DNA of 64,000 nucleotides from JACVRM01 sp963809765. GTDB lineage: Bacteria; Actinomycetota; Thermoleophilia; Gaiellales; Gaiellaceae. The notes below the pieces were generated by a model, which did not search any database, was not told the origin of the DNA, and was given only the letters and a program-made list of their open reading frames with translations. The stretch lies in the NCBI GenBank assembly GCA_963809765.1, contig CAWEKT010000003.1, forward strand, positions 620,001 to 684,000, in the 5' to 3' direction. The position numbers and the translations under genes are program-made. Shown here piece after piece: positions 55,395 through 64,000 of the stretch; positions within the stretch are counted from its first letter, which is position 1, and every line of letters starts with the position of its first letter.

Positions 55395-55468
55395 GGTGGC
55401 GGACGGGACTCGAACCCGCGACCACCGGGACCACAACCCGGGGCTCTACCAACTGAGCTACCGCCACC
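55395..55468 (-). tRNA. tRNA-His (GTG)
   Basis: 74 bases counting the extra G at -1 opposite C73, the His identity mark. Anticodon stem CCGGG/CCCGG with loop TTGTGGT (anticodon GTG); T-loop TTCGAGT. The three bases after C73 read CCA in the genome. Confidence 0.95.
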
Positions 55469-55729
55469 GCGCCGGAGACAGGATACCCGCGCCCTCTCGG
55501 GCTCTCCCCGCGGGCTTGCGACAGGTCCGAAACGGACAGGTCCGCAGCAGCTCGTCCAGGCACGCCCCACCCTCCCAAGGGGAAAGCTGCCTCCACCTCC
55601 CGCCCGGCGCCGACGGTATCGCGAAACCCGTCACCAGTCAGTGCCGGGATTGCACCGATTCTGTGCCGGAGGAGCTCGCCCGCCCCCGCGCGTCCTAAGG
55701 CCTCAGACGTCAGCGCCGGGCGCCCGGGG

Positions 55730-57259
55730 CTACGTGGCTGCTGCTGGCGCCGCCGAGACGGTGTCCGCCCCGTAGATCTCGTCGACCTTCTGACGCAGGT
55801 AGCGAACGTACGGGGCCGGGTCGAGGCCGCCGCCCGTGACCTTCTCGAGCATCTCCTGCGGCGTGAACTTGCGCCCATGCTGGTAGAGGTTCTCGCGCAG
55901 CCACTCGCGCAGCTCGCCGAACTCGCCCCGCGCGAAGAGCTCTTCGTGGTCGGGCAGCTCCCGGCTCATCCGCTCCCAGATCTGCAGCGAGACGACGTTC
56001 CCGAGTGCGTAGGTCGGGAAGTACCCGATCCCGCCGCCGCCCCAGTGCACGTCCTGGAGGACGCCCCTGGCGTCGTCGGGCACGTCGATCCCGAGGTAGT
56101 CCTTCATGCGCTCGTTCCAGATGCCGGGCAGCTCGCGCAGGTCGAGACCGCCGATCATCTCCCGCTCCAGCTCGAAGCGCAGGATGATGTGCAGGCTGTA
56201 CGTCACCTGGTCGGCCTGCACGCGGATCAGGGACGGCTGCACCGCGTTGACCGCCCGGTAGAACGCGTCCTCGGTGAGGTCGCCGAAGGCCTCCGGGAAG
56301 GCCTCTTGCACCTTCGGGAAGAAGTAGTGCCAGAAGGGACGCGAGCGGCCCACGAGGTTCTCCCAGAGCCGGCTCTGCGACTCGTGCAGTGCCATCGAGA
56401 CGCCCCGCGCGAGCGGCGTGCGCTCGAGCGCCCCGTCCACGCCGTGCTCGTACACGCCGTGGCCGAACTCGTGCATGGCGGCGAACAGCCCTTCGAAGTG
56501 ACTGTCGTCGTACCGGCCGGTGAGACGGATGTCGTTGATGCCGACGTTCGTGGCGAACGGATGCGCGGTCTCGTCGAAGCGCCACTTGGTCCGGTCGAAG
56601 CCGAACCGGTCGAGCACGAGGAGCGCGAACTGCTTCTGCCGGTCGGCGGGAAACGACCCGTGCAGCGCCGCGACGTCGACCGGCTCCCGCTCGGCCACAT
56701 CCGCGACGATGGCCTTGAGCTCGGGCTTGAGCACGTCGAAGACGCGCGCGACCTCAGCCGTCTTCATGAACGGCTCGTAGTCGTCGAGCAGCGGGTCATA
56801 GGGATCGTCGTAGGGCTTGAAGCAGTCGGCGTACTGGAGCCGGAGCTCGACATTCCGCTCCAGATGGGGGCGCAGCAGCTCGAAATTGGAGGTCGTACGC
56901 GCCTCCTGCCAGGCGTCGTAGCCGCGAGAGGTCGCCCGCGCGACCTCGACGCGGAGGTCCTGCGGCACGCGCACGGCCTTCTCGAAGTCGCGCTTGGTAA
57001 CGCGGATCAGGCTCGCGTCGTCGGAGTCGTACGGGAGGGTCTCGCCATACGGCTCGAGCTCCTCGAGGAGCCGGCCGATCTCGGGCGAGGTGAACTTCTC
57101 GTGGATGATCTTGCTCAGCGTCGCCAGCTGCTCGGCGCGCACCGCTGAGCCGGCGGGCGGCATGAGCACTCGCTGATCCCAGCTGACGAGCGCCAGCGCC
57201 TTTCCGACATCGCTGATCTCGGCCAGGCGTTGCTTGAGCTCGGTCAGGCGCGCATCCAT
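55730..57259 (-). CDS. Carboxypeptidase M32 (Taq-type metallocarboxypeptidase)
   Basis: 509 residues, intact. The M32 family releases C-terminal residues from peptides. AAMHEFGHGVYEHG carries the HEXXH zinc site (about residue 262), MALHESQSRLWEN gives the third ligand, and IRVQADQVTYSLHIILRFELE (partly quoted here as the family's DEVTY-like motif) and GGGGIGYFPTYALGN are signatures. N-terminal helical cap WDQRVLMPPAGS is also typical. Cytoplasmic, no signal peptide. Single gene, flanked by 260 bases with nothing I recognise on the downstream side. Confidence 0.94.
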   Translation of the reverse strand: MDARLTELKQRLAEISDVGKALALVSWDQRVLMPPAGSAVRAEQLATLSKIIHEKFTSPEIGRLLEELEPYGETLPYDSDDASLIRVTKRDFEKAVRVPQDLRVEVARATSRGYDAWQEARTTSNFELLRPHLERNVELRLQYADCFKPYDDPYDPLLDDYEPFMKTAEVARVFDVLKPELKAIVADVAEREPVDVAALHGSFPADRQKQFALLVLDRFGFDRTKWRFDETAHPFATNVGINDIRLTGRYDDSHFEGLFAAMHEFGHGVYEHGVDGALERTPLARGVSMALHESQSRLWENLVGRSRPFWHYFFPKVQEAFPEAFGDLTEDAFYRAVNAVQPSLIRVQADQVTYSLHIILRFELEREMIGGLDLRELPGIWNERMKDYLGIDVPDDARGVLQDVHWGGGGIGYFPTYALGNVVSLQIWERMSRELPDHEELFARGEFGELREWLRENLYQHGRKFTPQEMLEKVTGGGLDPAPYVRYLRQKVDEIYGADTVSAAPAAAT

Positions 57260-57386
57260 GGGTTCCTCCTCGTCGACACGGAACGCGTAACTCTAGGCGA
57301 GGCACCCCGCCCTCGAAGCAGGCTGCTGAGCCGGGGCGAGCGAGGGCGAGCCGTCGACCTCGCCCCCGCTCGCCGCTCTGCCCGGG

Positions 57387-57833
57387 CTAGACCTGGCCGC
57401 GCCAGGCGCCGGTCTCGACGCCGCGCGCCTCGACGAACTCCTTGAACCGCTCGAGGTCAGCCTTGACACCGCGGGAGTCGGCTCCCACGGCCGAACCGAC
57501 CTTTTCCATCGCGCCCTCGGGCTCCCACTCCAGCTCGACCGTGACCCCGGTGCCGTCGGTCCCGCGCGGCTCGAACGTCACGATCCCCGACTGCTTGACC
57601 CCGCCGAGGGATCTCCAGGCGATCCGGCGGTCCGGCTCCTGCTCCACGATCTCGGCGTCCCACTCTTCGCGCTTGCCGCCGATCTCGGCGACCCAGTGGA
57701 GGTGGGTGTCGTCAGTCTGGGTGACCGACTCGACGTTCTCCATGAACTTCGGAAACTCTTCGAACTGCGTCCACTGGTTGTACGCGGTCGCGACCGGAAC
57801 CTCGACCTCGATGGACTTCTCGACTTTCGCCAT
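57387..57833 (-). CDS. SRPBCC family (START-like) protein
   Basis: 148 residues, cyclase/dehydrase-like. EKSIEVEVPVATAYNQWTQF opens the helix-grip fold; FPKFMENVESVTQTDD, LHWVAEIGGKREEWDAEI and VTVELEWEPEGAMEK follow. A ligand-binding cavity protein without obvious catalytic residues. ATG 57833 has AAAGGAG four bases upstream. Confidence 0.85.
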   Translation of the reverse strand: MAKVEKSIEVEVPVATAYNQWTQFEEFPKFMENVESVTQTDDTHLHWVAEIGGKREEWDAEIVEQEPDRRIAWRSLGGVKQSGIVTFEPRGTDGTGVTVELEWEPEGAMEKVGSAVGADSRGVKADLERFKEFVEARGVETGAWRGQV

Positions 57834-57985
57834 GCGACTCCTTTCGACTGGTTTCCAACCGAAGTGGACTACCCGCGCTCCCACGGCCGAAACAAGGTGC
57901 GGCGGGAGTGGGCCGACGAGGGAGGTCGGCGAAACCGCCGGCCGCCGGGGCCCGAACGTCGCGACGAGCCTCTAGGCTCCAGGAG

Positions 57986-58057
57986 AGCGCCCGTAGCTCA
58001 GTGGAAGAGCGACGGCCTTCTAAGCCGTTGGTCGGAGGTTCGAATCCTCCCGGGCGC
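57986..58057 (+). tRNA. tRNA-Arg (TCT)
   Basis: 72-base cloverleaf on the plus strand. Acceptor GCGCCCG/CGGGCGC, anticodon stem ACGGC/GCCGT with loop CTTCTAA (anticodon TCT), T-stem GGAGG/CCTCC. CCA not encoded. Confidence 0.95.
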
Positions 58058-58133
58058 GCCTCTTCCGGACCGGTGCATTCCGGTCACGGAAGAGGCTCGG
58101 ACGCACTGCGCCCCCTGGCGAGGCGGCCTGTGC

Positions 58134-59210
58134 CTACAGCGGCTCGGGCTCGGCTGTTGCGAGCGCCCGCTCGCTCCGCATCTGCAGCCACTCGCCGATC
58201 AGCACCTGGATCGTGCCGGCGGTGGGAATGGCGGCGAGGGCGCCGAGCACGCCGGCGAGCTCCGCGCCGATCAGCACCGAGATGAGGATCGCGAGTGGCG
58301 AGAGCTGGACCGTGCGGCTGTAGACCATGGGCTGGATGAAGTGGTTCTCGATCTGCTGGTAGACGACGAAGAACGCCACCACGATCAACCCGACGGTGAG
58401 CGACGACGTCAGGAAGGCGACGGTCGAGACGATGATCGCGGCGAGGGTCGCGCCTGCCAGCGGCACGAGGTCGAAGATGGCGACGACGAGGCCAAGCGCG
58501 AACGCGTAGGGGACGCCGAGGATCAGCAGCACCGCGGTGGAGGCGACGCCCGCGATGAGGCTGATGAACAGGTTTCCCGAGACATAGCCGCCGATCGTGC
58601 GGTAGATGCTCTGAGCCACCCGCTCGGCGCGCCCACGGTGCTCGTCGGGCATGAGCGAGTAGAAGCGGTCCATCCAGGCGGGCCCCTCGAGCAGCATGAA
58701 GAAGATCATGAAGGCGATGGTGACGGTCGCCACGATCGCGGTGACGATGCCCTTCGCAATTGAGACCGCGATCCCCGAGAAGCCCAGGAGCTGACCGAGC
58801 CCGCCCTCCCCGACTGCCTGCTGCACACGGTCGACGAGGTCGTACTCCTCCGCCAGGTCGCCCAGCGGACCACGGCCCTCGGTGATGTCCTCGACGTAGC
58901 GCGGCAGCTGCTCCCGGAACCCGTTCAGCTCGGACACGAGTGTCGGGATGAAGACTGAAAAGATCAGCGCCAGGAAGAGGAGCGCGCCGACGAACGTGAC
59001 CGAAACCGCGAAGGCGCGGCGAAACCCACGCTTCACCAGGATGTCGACCAGCGGGTTCAGCGCCAGCGCGAAGAAGAGCGCGATCAGCACCCAAGTCAGC
59101 ACCGCGCGGGCGAGCCACACGAGCTGCAGCACGACGATGGCGGAGACCGCCAGGGCGAGCACGGCCAGCACCGTGCGCGCACGGACGCGGACGATCCGCT
59201 CCGGGATCAC
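58134..59210 (-). CDS. AI-2E family transporter
   Basis: 358 residues with about eight membrane helices (TqsA/PerM-like). Conserved LNPLVDILVKRGFRRAFAV near the second helix, a long extracytoplasmic helical part (EYDLVDRVQQAVG), GGYVSGNLFISLIAGVAS, and HFIQPMVYSRTVQLSP at the sixth-seventh helices. Members export AI-2 or exchange Na+(Li+)/H+; which applies is not known. GTG 59210. Confidence 0.88.
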   Translation of the reverse strand: MIPERIVRVRARTVLAVLALAVSAIVVLQLVWLARAVLTWVLIALFFALALNPLVDILVKRGFRRAFAVSVTFVGALLFLALIFSVFIPTLVSELNGFREQLPRYVEDITEGRGPLGDLAEEYDLVDRVQQAVGEGGLGQLLGFSGIAVSIAKGIVTAIVATVTIAFMIFFMLLEGPAWMDRFYSLMPDEHRGRAERVAQSIYRTIGGYVSGNLFISLIAGVASTAVLLILGVPYAFALGLVVAIFDLVPLAGATLAAIIVSTVAFLTSSLTVGLIVVAFFVVYQQIENHFIQPMVYSRTVQLSPLAILISVLIGAELAGVLGALAAIPTAGTIQVLIGEWLQMRSERALATAEPEPL

Positions 59211-59285
59211 GAGGCTCAGGATGGCGACGAGGCCGGACGCCGCTCCGCGAGGGCGGACGAGCGGGTGTTGCGCCGAATGTCGCCG

Positions 59286-59976
59286 CTACTCCAGCCACTC
59301 GGGCCGGTCGAAGCCGCCGAGCTCCTGGATCGAGCCGTAGATCGTCTGGACGATCTCGGTGCTGTTCACGGTGACGCGACAGGTGCCGTACGGAAGCATG
59401 TTGGTGCGCTTCCGCCGCTGTAGCGCGAGTAGACGTTGACCGTGGACTTCTGCAAGCACGTCACTGGGTCACGCTCGACGATGCGAGCCAGAAGTCCTCG
59501 ACCTCGTGATGCCGAGTCGCGTGATCCGCGAAGAGGTTGCACGCGACCCGGAGCTGATCATCCGGTACCCGAAATGCGCTGCGGAGGAAGCGCGACAAAC
59601 AGCCGGATCAGCTCGGGATCGGAGTTCGTGAGTCGAAGCTGGTTGCGGCTTTTCGAGCCTTCGGCCCAGTAGAGCGCACACCCGGCGAGGTAGCTCGGGT
59701 CGCGCCGCCGAGCGCGGCCTGCGCCCGACCTGCTGCCACTCACGCCGACGCTGCCGGGCGCGCTCCGCCTGTTTCGCGCGAGCCGGCTGCGATCGCCGTT
59801 GTACGCCGGGTTCCGGTCACGCAGCGCAGCTCGCTGCGCGTCGGTAAGCGGAACGTCCCGCAGCCAGACGGCTGGCCGTGCCCCGCGATACGCCGACGGC
59901 GACTGCGATTTCGCGAACCGAGCGCCCCTCTTCGCGACGCAGCCGGATCGCTTCGCGGCGCTCCGTCTGTTTTCAT
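59286..59976 (-). pseudogene. Helix-turn-helix / endonuclease-like ORF next to tRNA-Gly, with several frame breaks
   Basis: Pieces of one protein in three frames: an N-terminal HTH (ERREAIRLRREEGRSVREIA, VGVSRGTASR), then LRDVPLTDAQRAAL, then RDPSYLAGCALYWAEGSKSR with NQLRLTNSDPELIRLF, FLRSAFRVPDDQLRVACNLF, CLQKSTVNVYSRYS, and KRTNMLPYGTCRVTVNSTEI ending GGFDRPEWLE. The LAGCALYWAEG and LPYGTC segments recall HTH plus LAGLIDADG-like proteins of actinobacteria, from memory. At least four breaks. It begins 36 bases after the 3' end of tRNA-Gly on the same strand. Decayed gene or bad sequence. Confidence 0.55.
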
Positions 59977-60011
59977 AACTGAAAACTAGCGAGAGCGTGC
60001 GGACGGACGAG

Positions 60012-60082
60012 AGCGGGCGGCGGGAATCGAACCCGCGTGCACAGGGTGGAAACCTGATGCTCTGCCACTGAGCTACGCCCGC
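60012..60082 (-). tRNA. tRNA-Gly (TCC)
   Basis: 71-base cloverleaf. Acceptor GCGGGCG/CGCCCGC, anticodon loop TTTCCAC (anticodon TCC) on a stem whose outer pair is T-T, and T-stem GCGGG/CCCGC. Discriminator T. CCA not encoded. Confidence 0.93.
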
Positions 60083-60104
60083 GCGCGGGTACTAGCGTAG
60101 CCCT

Positions 60105-60890
60105 GTGCGCCCCGACCCGTACGCGTGGCTGGCGCATCCCGGAGCGCTTGCCGGCGTCGTGCTCCTGGCCGCTGCGTACGCCGCTGCGGCGCCTCGCTAC
60201 GGGGCCTCGCGGCGCCATGTCGTCGCCTTCACGGCAGGCCTGCTGCTGATCGCGGCAGCGCTCGCGAGCCCTCTCCACGCACTGTCCTTCCACCTGCTCT
60301 CGATGCACCTGTTGCAGAACGTGGCGCTGGCCGAATGGGCGCCGCTCCTGCTCGTGCTCGGGATCCCGCCCCGCCTGGCGGCGGCGATCGGGCGGCGGCG
60401 CCTGCTCAGAACCCTCACCCACCCCGCGCTGGCGCTGCCGGCGTGGCTAGTCACGTACTTCGCCTGGCACGCGCCGCCGGTCTACGACGCCGCCCTGCGC
60501 CACCCGGACTCGCTCCTCCAGCTCGAGCACGCGACCTACGTCCTCGCGGGCTGCCTGCTCTGGTGGCCGGTCGTCCAGGACGAGCCGCACCACCTCGCCT
60601 GGGGCGGCCGCGCCGCCTACCTGTTCGTGGCGTTCATCCTCGCGAGCCCGCTGGGCCTCCTGCTCGCCCTGATCCCGAGCCCGGTCTACGACTTCTACGC
60701 CGGCGGCCTCTGGGGGCTTTCGAGGCTGACCGACCAGCAGCTCGCTGGCGGCACGATGGCGGCCGAGGAGGCGGCCGTCTTCTTCGCCGCGTTCGCCTAC
60801 TGCTTCGCGCGCTTCCTCGCCGACGAGGAGGCGGCCGCCGACCCTGCCGGTGGCGCACCTCGGCCGGGGGGCCGAGGTGCGGGGGTATGA
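60105..60890 (+). CDS. ctaG: Cytochrome c oxidase assembly factor, CtaG (caa3) type
   Basis: 261 residues, six or seven membrane helices. Conserved His residues appear in LSFHLLSMHLLQN, TYFAWHAPP and LLQLEHATYV, and GLLLALIPSPVYDFYAG precedes the last helices. The caa3_CtaG family helps copper insertion into cytochrome oxidase. It starts at the GTG at 60105, 22 bases from tRNA-Gly, and stands alone; no oxidase genes lie in the window. Confidence 0.85.
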   Translation: MRPDPYAWLAHPGALAGVVLLAAAYAAAAPRYGASRRHVVAFTAGLLLIAAALASPLHALSFHLLSMHLLQNVALAEWAPLLLVLGIPPRLAAAIGRRRLLRTLTHPALALPAWLVTYFAWHAPPVYDAALRHPDSLLQLEHATYVLAGCLLWWPVVQDEPHHLAWGGRAAYLFVAFILASPLGLLLALIPSPVYDFYAGGLWGLSRLTDQQLAGGTMAAEEAAVFFAAFAYCFARFLADEEAAADPAGGAPRPGGRGAGV

Positions 60891-60997
60891 GCTGGGCGCG
60901 GGGCTGCGGCGCCCCCACGCCCAGGTAACACCCGGGCGGAGAAAGGGGCAGACGCCCGGGCTCGCGCCAAGGATGGCGACGGCCTCGGACGCCGCGA

Positions 60998-61072
60998 TCG
61001 GGGCGGCCAGATTCGAACTGGCGACCTTCGCGTCCCAAACGCGACGCGCTAACCAGGCTGCGCTACGCCCCG
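60998..61072 (-). tRNA. tRNA-Pro (TGG)
   Basis: 75-base cloverleaf. Acceptor CGGGGCG/CGCCCCG, anticodon stem TCGCG/CGCGA with loop TTTGGGA (anticodon TGG), T-loop TTCGAAT. CCA not encoded. Confidence 0.95.
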
Positions 61073-61116
61073 TACGTGCCAGTCTAGTCCGCTCGGGAGC
61101 GTGCGCCCTGCGCGCG

Positions 61117-61581
61117 CTAGCCGAGGGCGCGCCGGCCGCCGAAGCCGTCGCCCATGACGAGCTCCCGCAGCTCCGCGATGCGCTCGCGGCGCATCTCCGC
61201 CCCCTCGCCGCGCGCGAGGCGCGAGAGCAGGTCGCGGATCAACGGCGCCAGCTCGACGGGGTTGAACGGTTTGGTCAGGTACGCGATCCCGCCCGCCTCG
61301 AGCCCTCGCTCGCGGTCGCGGAAGTCCGCGCGTGCGGTCAGGAACACGATCGGGATGTCGCGGGTCTCGTCCGCCCCGACCAGCTCCTCCGCCACCTGCC
61401 AGCCGTCGAGGCCGGGCATCATCACGTCGAGGAGGACGACGTCGGGACGTTGGGTCTGAGCCAGCTCGAGGCCGGAGCGTCCGTCCGCGGCCTCGACCAC
61501 CGTCATCCCTTCGGCCTCGAGATTGACGCGACAAAGGAGCCGGATGGCAGCCTCGTCGTCGATCACGAGCACGGTGGTCAC
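61117..61581 (-). CDS. Response regulator, receiver domain only
   Basis: 154 residues. CheY-like receiver with the acidic pair (VIDDEAA), phospho-acceptor Asp in VVLLDVMMPGLDGW, Thr in FLTARADF and Lys in YLTKPFNP, so it should be phosphorylatable. After residue 125 there is only a helical tail (MRRERIAELRELVMGDGFGG) and no DNA-binding domain. It starts 32 bases after the kinase stop on the same strand, so it should be the kinase's partner. Confidence 0.9.
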   Translation of the reverse strand: MTTVLVIDDEAAIRLLCRVNLEAEGMTVVEAADGRSGLELAQTQRPDVVLLDVMMPGLDGWQVAEELVGADETRDIPIVFLTARADFRDRERGLEAGGIAYLTKPFNPVELAPLIRDLLSRLARGEGAEMRRERIAELRELVMGDGFGGRRALG

Positions 61582-61613
61582 GCGGGAGCCCTTATACCCG
61601 CGGCGGCGGCCGA

Positions 61614-64000
61614 CTACTCACGCCCGACGGGAGAACGGCCGCGCGCAACCGGGAGCTCGAAGACGAATGTCGCCCCCTCACCGGTGCTGGAGTCGACCCA
61701 GATCCGCCCGCCCATGGCGGCGAGCAGGCCCTGCGCGATGAAGAGCCCAAGGCCCGTGCCGCCGACTGGCGGCGCGCCTTCCGAGCGGTAGAACTTGCTG
61801 AAGATGCGCTCGTGCTCGTCGGGCGCGATCCCGACGCCCTCGTCGGCGACCCGCACCTCGACGGCGTCCGAGCGGCGGCGCGCAGCGAGCGTGATCGTGC
61901 CGCCGTTGGGCGAGTACCTGACCGCGTTGTCGACGAGCGCGTCCAGCACCTGTCGGAGCTTCTCGCGGTCGACGGACGCGTCGAGCGGCTCGTCGGGCAG
62001 GCGCAGCTCGAAGCGATGGCCGTTGAGCGCCTCCGTGCCCGCGACCGCTTCGACCACGTCCTCGACGACTCCGCGGACGTCGGTCGGCGTCAGGTCGACC
62101 TGGAGATCGCCGGCATCGAGCCGGGCGACGCTGAGCAGCTGGTCGACGATGGTGGTGAGCCGCTCGGCCTCGGAGGCGATGAAGCCGAGGAAGCGGCGCC
62201 GGTCCTCGTCCGAGAAGTCGACGTCCCGCCGCAGCAGCGTCTCGGCGAAGCCGTAGATCGACGTGAGCGGGCGGCGGAGCTCCTGTGACACGGTCGAGAC
62301 GAACGCGGTCTTCATCTGCTCGACGATGCGCTCGGAGGACACATCACGGAACGCGAACACGCGGCCGGCGACGCCGCCGAGTGCGTCGGACATCACCGCC
62401 TCGCTGACCGAGAGCCAGACCTGGTCGCCGCCGCGGGCGATGTGGACGAGCCGGTCGCCCGTTCCGCTGGAGACGCCGGTCAGGTCGCGCTGCAAGACGC
62501 GCACGAGCGGCTGGCCGTACGCCTCCGTCTGCGGAACGCCCGTGATCTGCTCCGCTGCCCGATTCCAGAGCACGATCCGGCCTTCGGCGTCGACGGCCAC
62601 GATGCCGTCGGCGACACCGCCGAGGATGGCGTCGAGGCGTTCCTTCTCGATCGCCACGCGCTGGTAGAGCTCGGCATTGGCCAGCACTGCGGCGGCGTTG
62701 CCCGCCAGCGCGACGAGCGCCTCGACCTCCTCGGCCCGCCACTCGCGCGGCGTCCGCGAGTACACCGCGAGCGTCCCCCGCAGGTCGCCCTCGCTCGCAT
62801 AGAGCGGCACGCCGAGGAAAGCGCGGTAGCCCGCGGCCACCAAGGGGTCGTCCTCGGGCGCGATGCCCGCCGAGGCAGCGTCGGCGACCGCGAGCGGTGC
62901 CCGCGCCTGGACGACGTCGCCCGCCGGCGTTCCTGCGATCGCGATCCGCGCTCCGGTGGCGTGCTCACAGCCGGCTCCGGCTGCCGCCGCCGTCACGAGG
63001 TCGTCGCCGTCGATGACGGCGATCGCGGCAGCGTCGGCATCGAGCAGCCCTGGCGCCTCCTCCGCGAGCTCGGCGAGCAGCGCGGCCGGATCGAGCTCCG
63101 CGGCGAGCAGCCCGCCGGTCCGCGCGAGCTGCTGCGCGAGCGTTCTGGAGGTCTGCTCGCGCTCGAAGAGCTCGCTGCGCTCCAGCGCGCCGCGGGCGGC
63201 TCCGCCGAGGTGACGGGCGAGCTCGACGTCGTCGTCGGAGAGCTCGCGCAGGTCGCGGAAGACCACCAGGACGACGCCGCGTTCGTTCGGCCGCGGCAGC
63301 TCGAACGGGATCGAGACCAGCGACCGGTAGCCGAGCCCCGTGGCCAGCTCGCGGAAGCGCTCGGGGAACCGATCGTCGGCAGCCAGGTCGGGGCTGGCCA
63401 GCAGGCGCCCCGCCCGGACGGCGGCGACCAGCGCCCGCCCGCCGCCGAGCTGCTGCTGGAAGACCGGCACTTCGGCCTCGGGCAGCTCGTGCGCTCCGGC
63501 GAGCTCGAAGCCGTCTGCGATCGGGATGAGCACCGCTCCGAGCGCGGCGCCGAACGCCTCGCACGCCGCGTGCGCAACGGCGTCGTACGTCTGCTTGCCG
63601 CGCGACCGGCTCGCCGAGCAGGGTTGCGATCCGGAAGAAGCTGCGCTCGACCCGGGCCTGGCGCTCGCTGCGCTCGAAGCTCTCTGCGTTGCCGAGCGTG
63701 AGCGCTGCGAGGCCCGCGAAGGTCTCGAGCACCTGTGCGTCGCCGCGGCTGAACCGGCGCGCGGGGTCGCGCACGCCGGCGCCGACCACCCCGCGGATCT
63801 CCCCCGACCAGACGAGCGGGGCGGCGATGCCCGCGGCAAAGCCCTCGTAGGCCGGGATGGCGCACCGCGGGCTCGATCGTCTCGTACTCGTCCGAAGTCA
63901 TCGTGCGTCCTGCCGCGAGGGCGCGGCCGGAGAGACCGGCGTCGGGCTGCAGCTCCCAGCCGAGCACGTCGTCCGGCAGGCCGTGGACGGCCACGCAGCG
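61614..64000 (-). CDS. Multi-GAF/PAS sensor histidine kinase lacking the phospho-acceptor His; 5' end cut, two frame breaks
   Basis: At least 790 residues, running off the right edge. Three GAF-like regions in order (LGWELQPDAGLSGRALAAGR; ACEAFGAALGAVLIPIADGF; LVAAGYRAFLGVPLYASEG), a PAS domain (ILGGVADGIVAVDAEGRIV), a HisKA region and a HATPase domain (N-box VDNAVRYSP, G1 DEGVGIAP, G2 GGTGLGLFIAQ). The HisKA motif reads VSQELRRPLTSI: Gln (codon 62283-62285) stands where the phosphorylated His is expected. Frame breaks near 63600 and 63850 fall in the GAF region. No membrane helix in the visible part, so a cytoplasmic sensor is likely. Confidence 0.88.
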   Translation of the reverse strand, partial: LRGRPRPAGRRARLGAAARRRSLRPRPRGRTHDDFGRVRDDRARGAPSRPTRALPRASPPRSSGRGRSAGWSAPACATPRAGSAAATHRCSRPSRASQRSRSATQRASSAASARPGSSAASSGSQPCSASRSRGKQTYDAVAHAACEAFGAALGAVLIPIADGFELAGAHELPEAEVPVFQQQLGGGRALVAAVRAGRLLASPDLAADDRFPERFRELATGLGYRSLVSIPFELPRPNERGVVLVVFRDLRELSDDDVELARHLGGAARGALERSELFEREQTSRTLAQQLARTGGLLAAELDPAALLAELAEEAPGLLDADAAAIAVIDGDDLVTAAAAGAGCEHATGARIAIAGTPAGDVVQARAPLAVADAASAGIAPEDDPLVAAGYRAFLGVPLYASEGDLRGTLAVYSRTPREWRAEEVEALVALAGNAAAVLANAELYQRVAIEKERLDAILGGVADGIVAVDAEGRIVLWNRAAEQITGVPQTEAYGQPLVRVLQRDLTGVSSGTGDRLVHIARGGDQVWLSVSEAVMSDALGGVAGRVFAFRDVSSERIVEQMKTAFVSTVSQELRRPLTSIYGFAETLLRRDVDFSDEDRRRFLGFIASEAERLTTIVDQLLSVARLDAGDLQVDLTPTDVRGVVEDVVEAVAGTEALNGHRFELRLPDEPLDASVDREKLRQVLDALVDNAVRYSPNGGTITLAARRRSDAVEVRVADEGVGIAPDEHERIFSKFYRSEGAPPVGGTGLGLFIAQGLLAAMGGRIWVDSSTGEGATFVFELPVARGRSPVGRE

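Noticed and set aside
55385..55570. N-terminal extension of the hydroxyacid dehydrogenase through tRNA-His
   Set aside because: The family N-terminus begins at GTG 55384; the extension includes a translated tRNA and low-complexity sequence. It differs from the tRNA-Ala case because the domain is complete without it.
55469..55729. Possible gene in the gap between tRNA-His and the M32 gene
   Set aside because: No frame with a start signal or protein-like composition; I see nothing in it.

Overview
The window is high-GC chromosomal DNA from an actinobacterium, most likely the class Thermoleophilia (Gaiellales or Solirubrobacterales). I base this on codon use, on the gene order tig-clpP-clpX-valS-folC-ndk-mreBCD-mrdA-rodA-rne-rplU-rpmA-obgE-nadD-rsfS, on frequent GTG starts and apparently leaderless promoters, and on families common in that group (DUF4032, DUF6636, F420-type LLM oxidoreductase, MpaB-type oxygenase). 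The class assignment is inference; no rRNA gene is present.

Layout. 1-4.6 kb (minus): a sugar ABC importer operon (malK-like ATPase, binding lipoprotein, two permeases). 4.7-13.1 kb: a PASTA membrane protein, a BolA/monothiol glutaredoxin pair, a small ABM-like protein, a P1 (DmpA/NylC) peptidase, a DUF4032 protein, a MarR regulator with an MFS exporter and a divergent PAP2 phosphatase, and a FIST sensor coupled to a VOC protein. 13.2-20.4 kb: a secreted subtilisin with Ig-like repeats, a DrrAB-type ABC exporter and secreted proteins. 20.5-47.7 kb (almost all minus): a conserved housekeeping block. Reading along the minus strand it holds trigger factor, ClpP and ClpX, then valS, folC, two membrane proteins, ndk, a methyltransferase and maf, then the rod-shape genes mreB-mreC-mreD-mrdA-rodA, then RNase E/G, bL21, bL27, ObgE, an APH-like kinase, NadD, RsfS and a PD-(D/E)XK nuclease ORF that reads through tRNA-Ala. 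Two plus-strand genes interrupt the block: an alpha/beta hydrolase and a PGM1-related ATP-grasp ligase. 47.9-64 kb: a mixed region with six further tRNAs, a kelch protein, a Cys-repeat secreted protein, an LLM oxidoreductase, an M32 carboxypeptidase, a CtaG-like protein, and a histidine kinase/response regulator pair at the right edge.

Quality. Roughly forty single-base reading-frame breaks occur, including in genes that must work (valS, rne, obgE, rplU, tig, ndk, nadD, mreC). The sequence therefore probably carries many indel errors, and I give such genes as whole CDSs with the approximate break positions.

Most interesting observations: a ~200-bp interspersed repeat present twice with a conserved hairpin; a tandem pair of 12-bp-stem hairpins in front of the kelch gene; a HisKA kinase whose phospho-acceptor His is Gln although its partner receiver looks intact; a nuclease ORF running in frame through a whole tRNA gene; a Cna-B/SdrD-like domain inserted in a sugar permease; a bL21 with a long C-terminal extension; and three apparent CTG starts in CTGA context.
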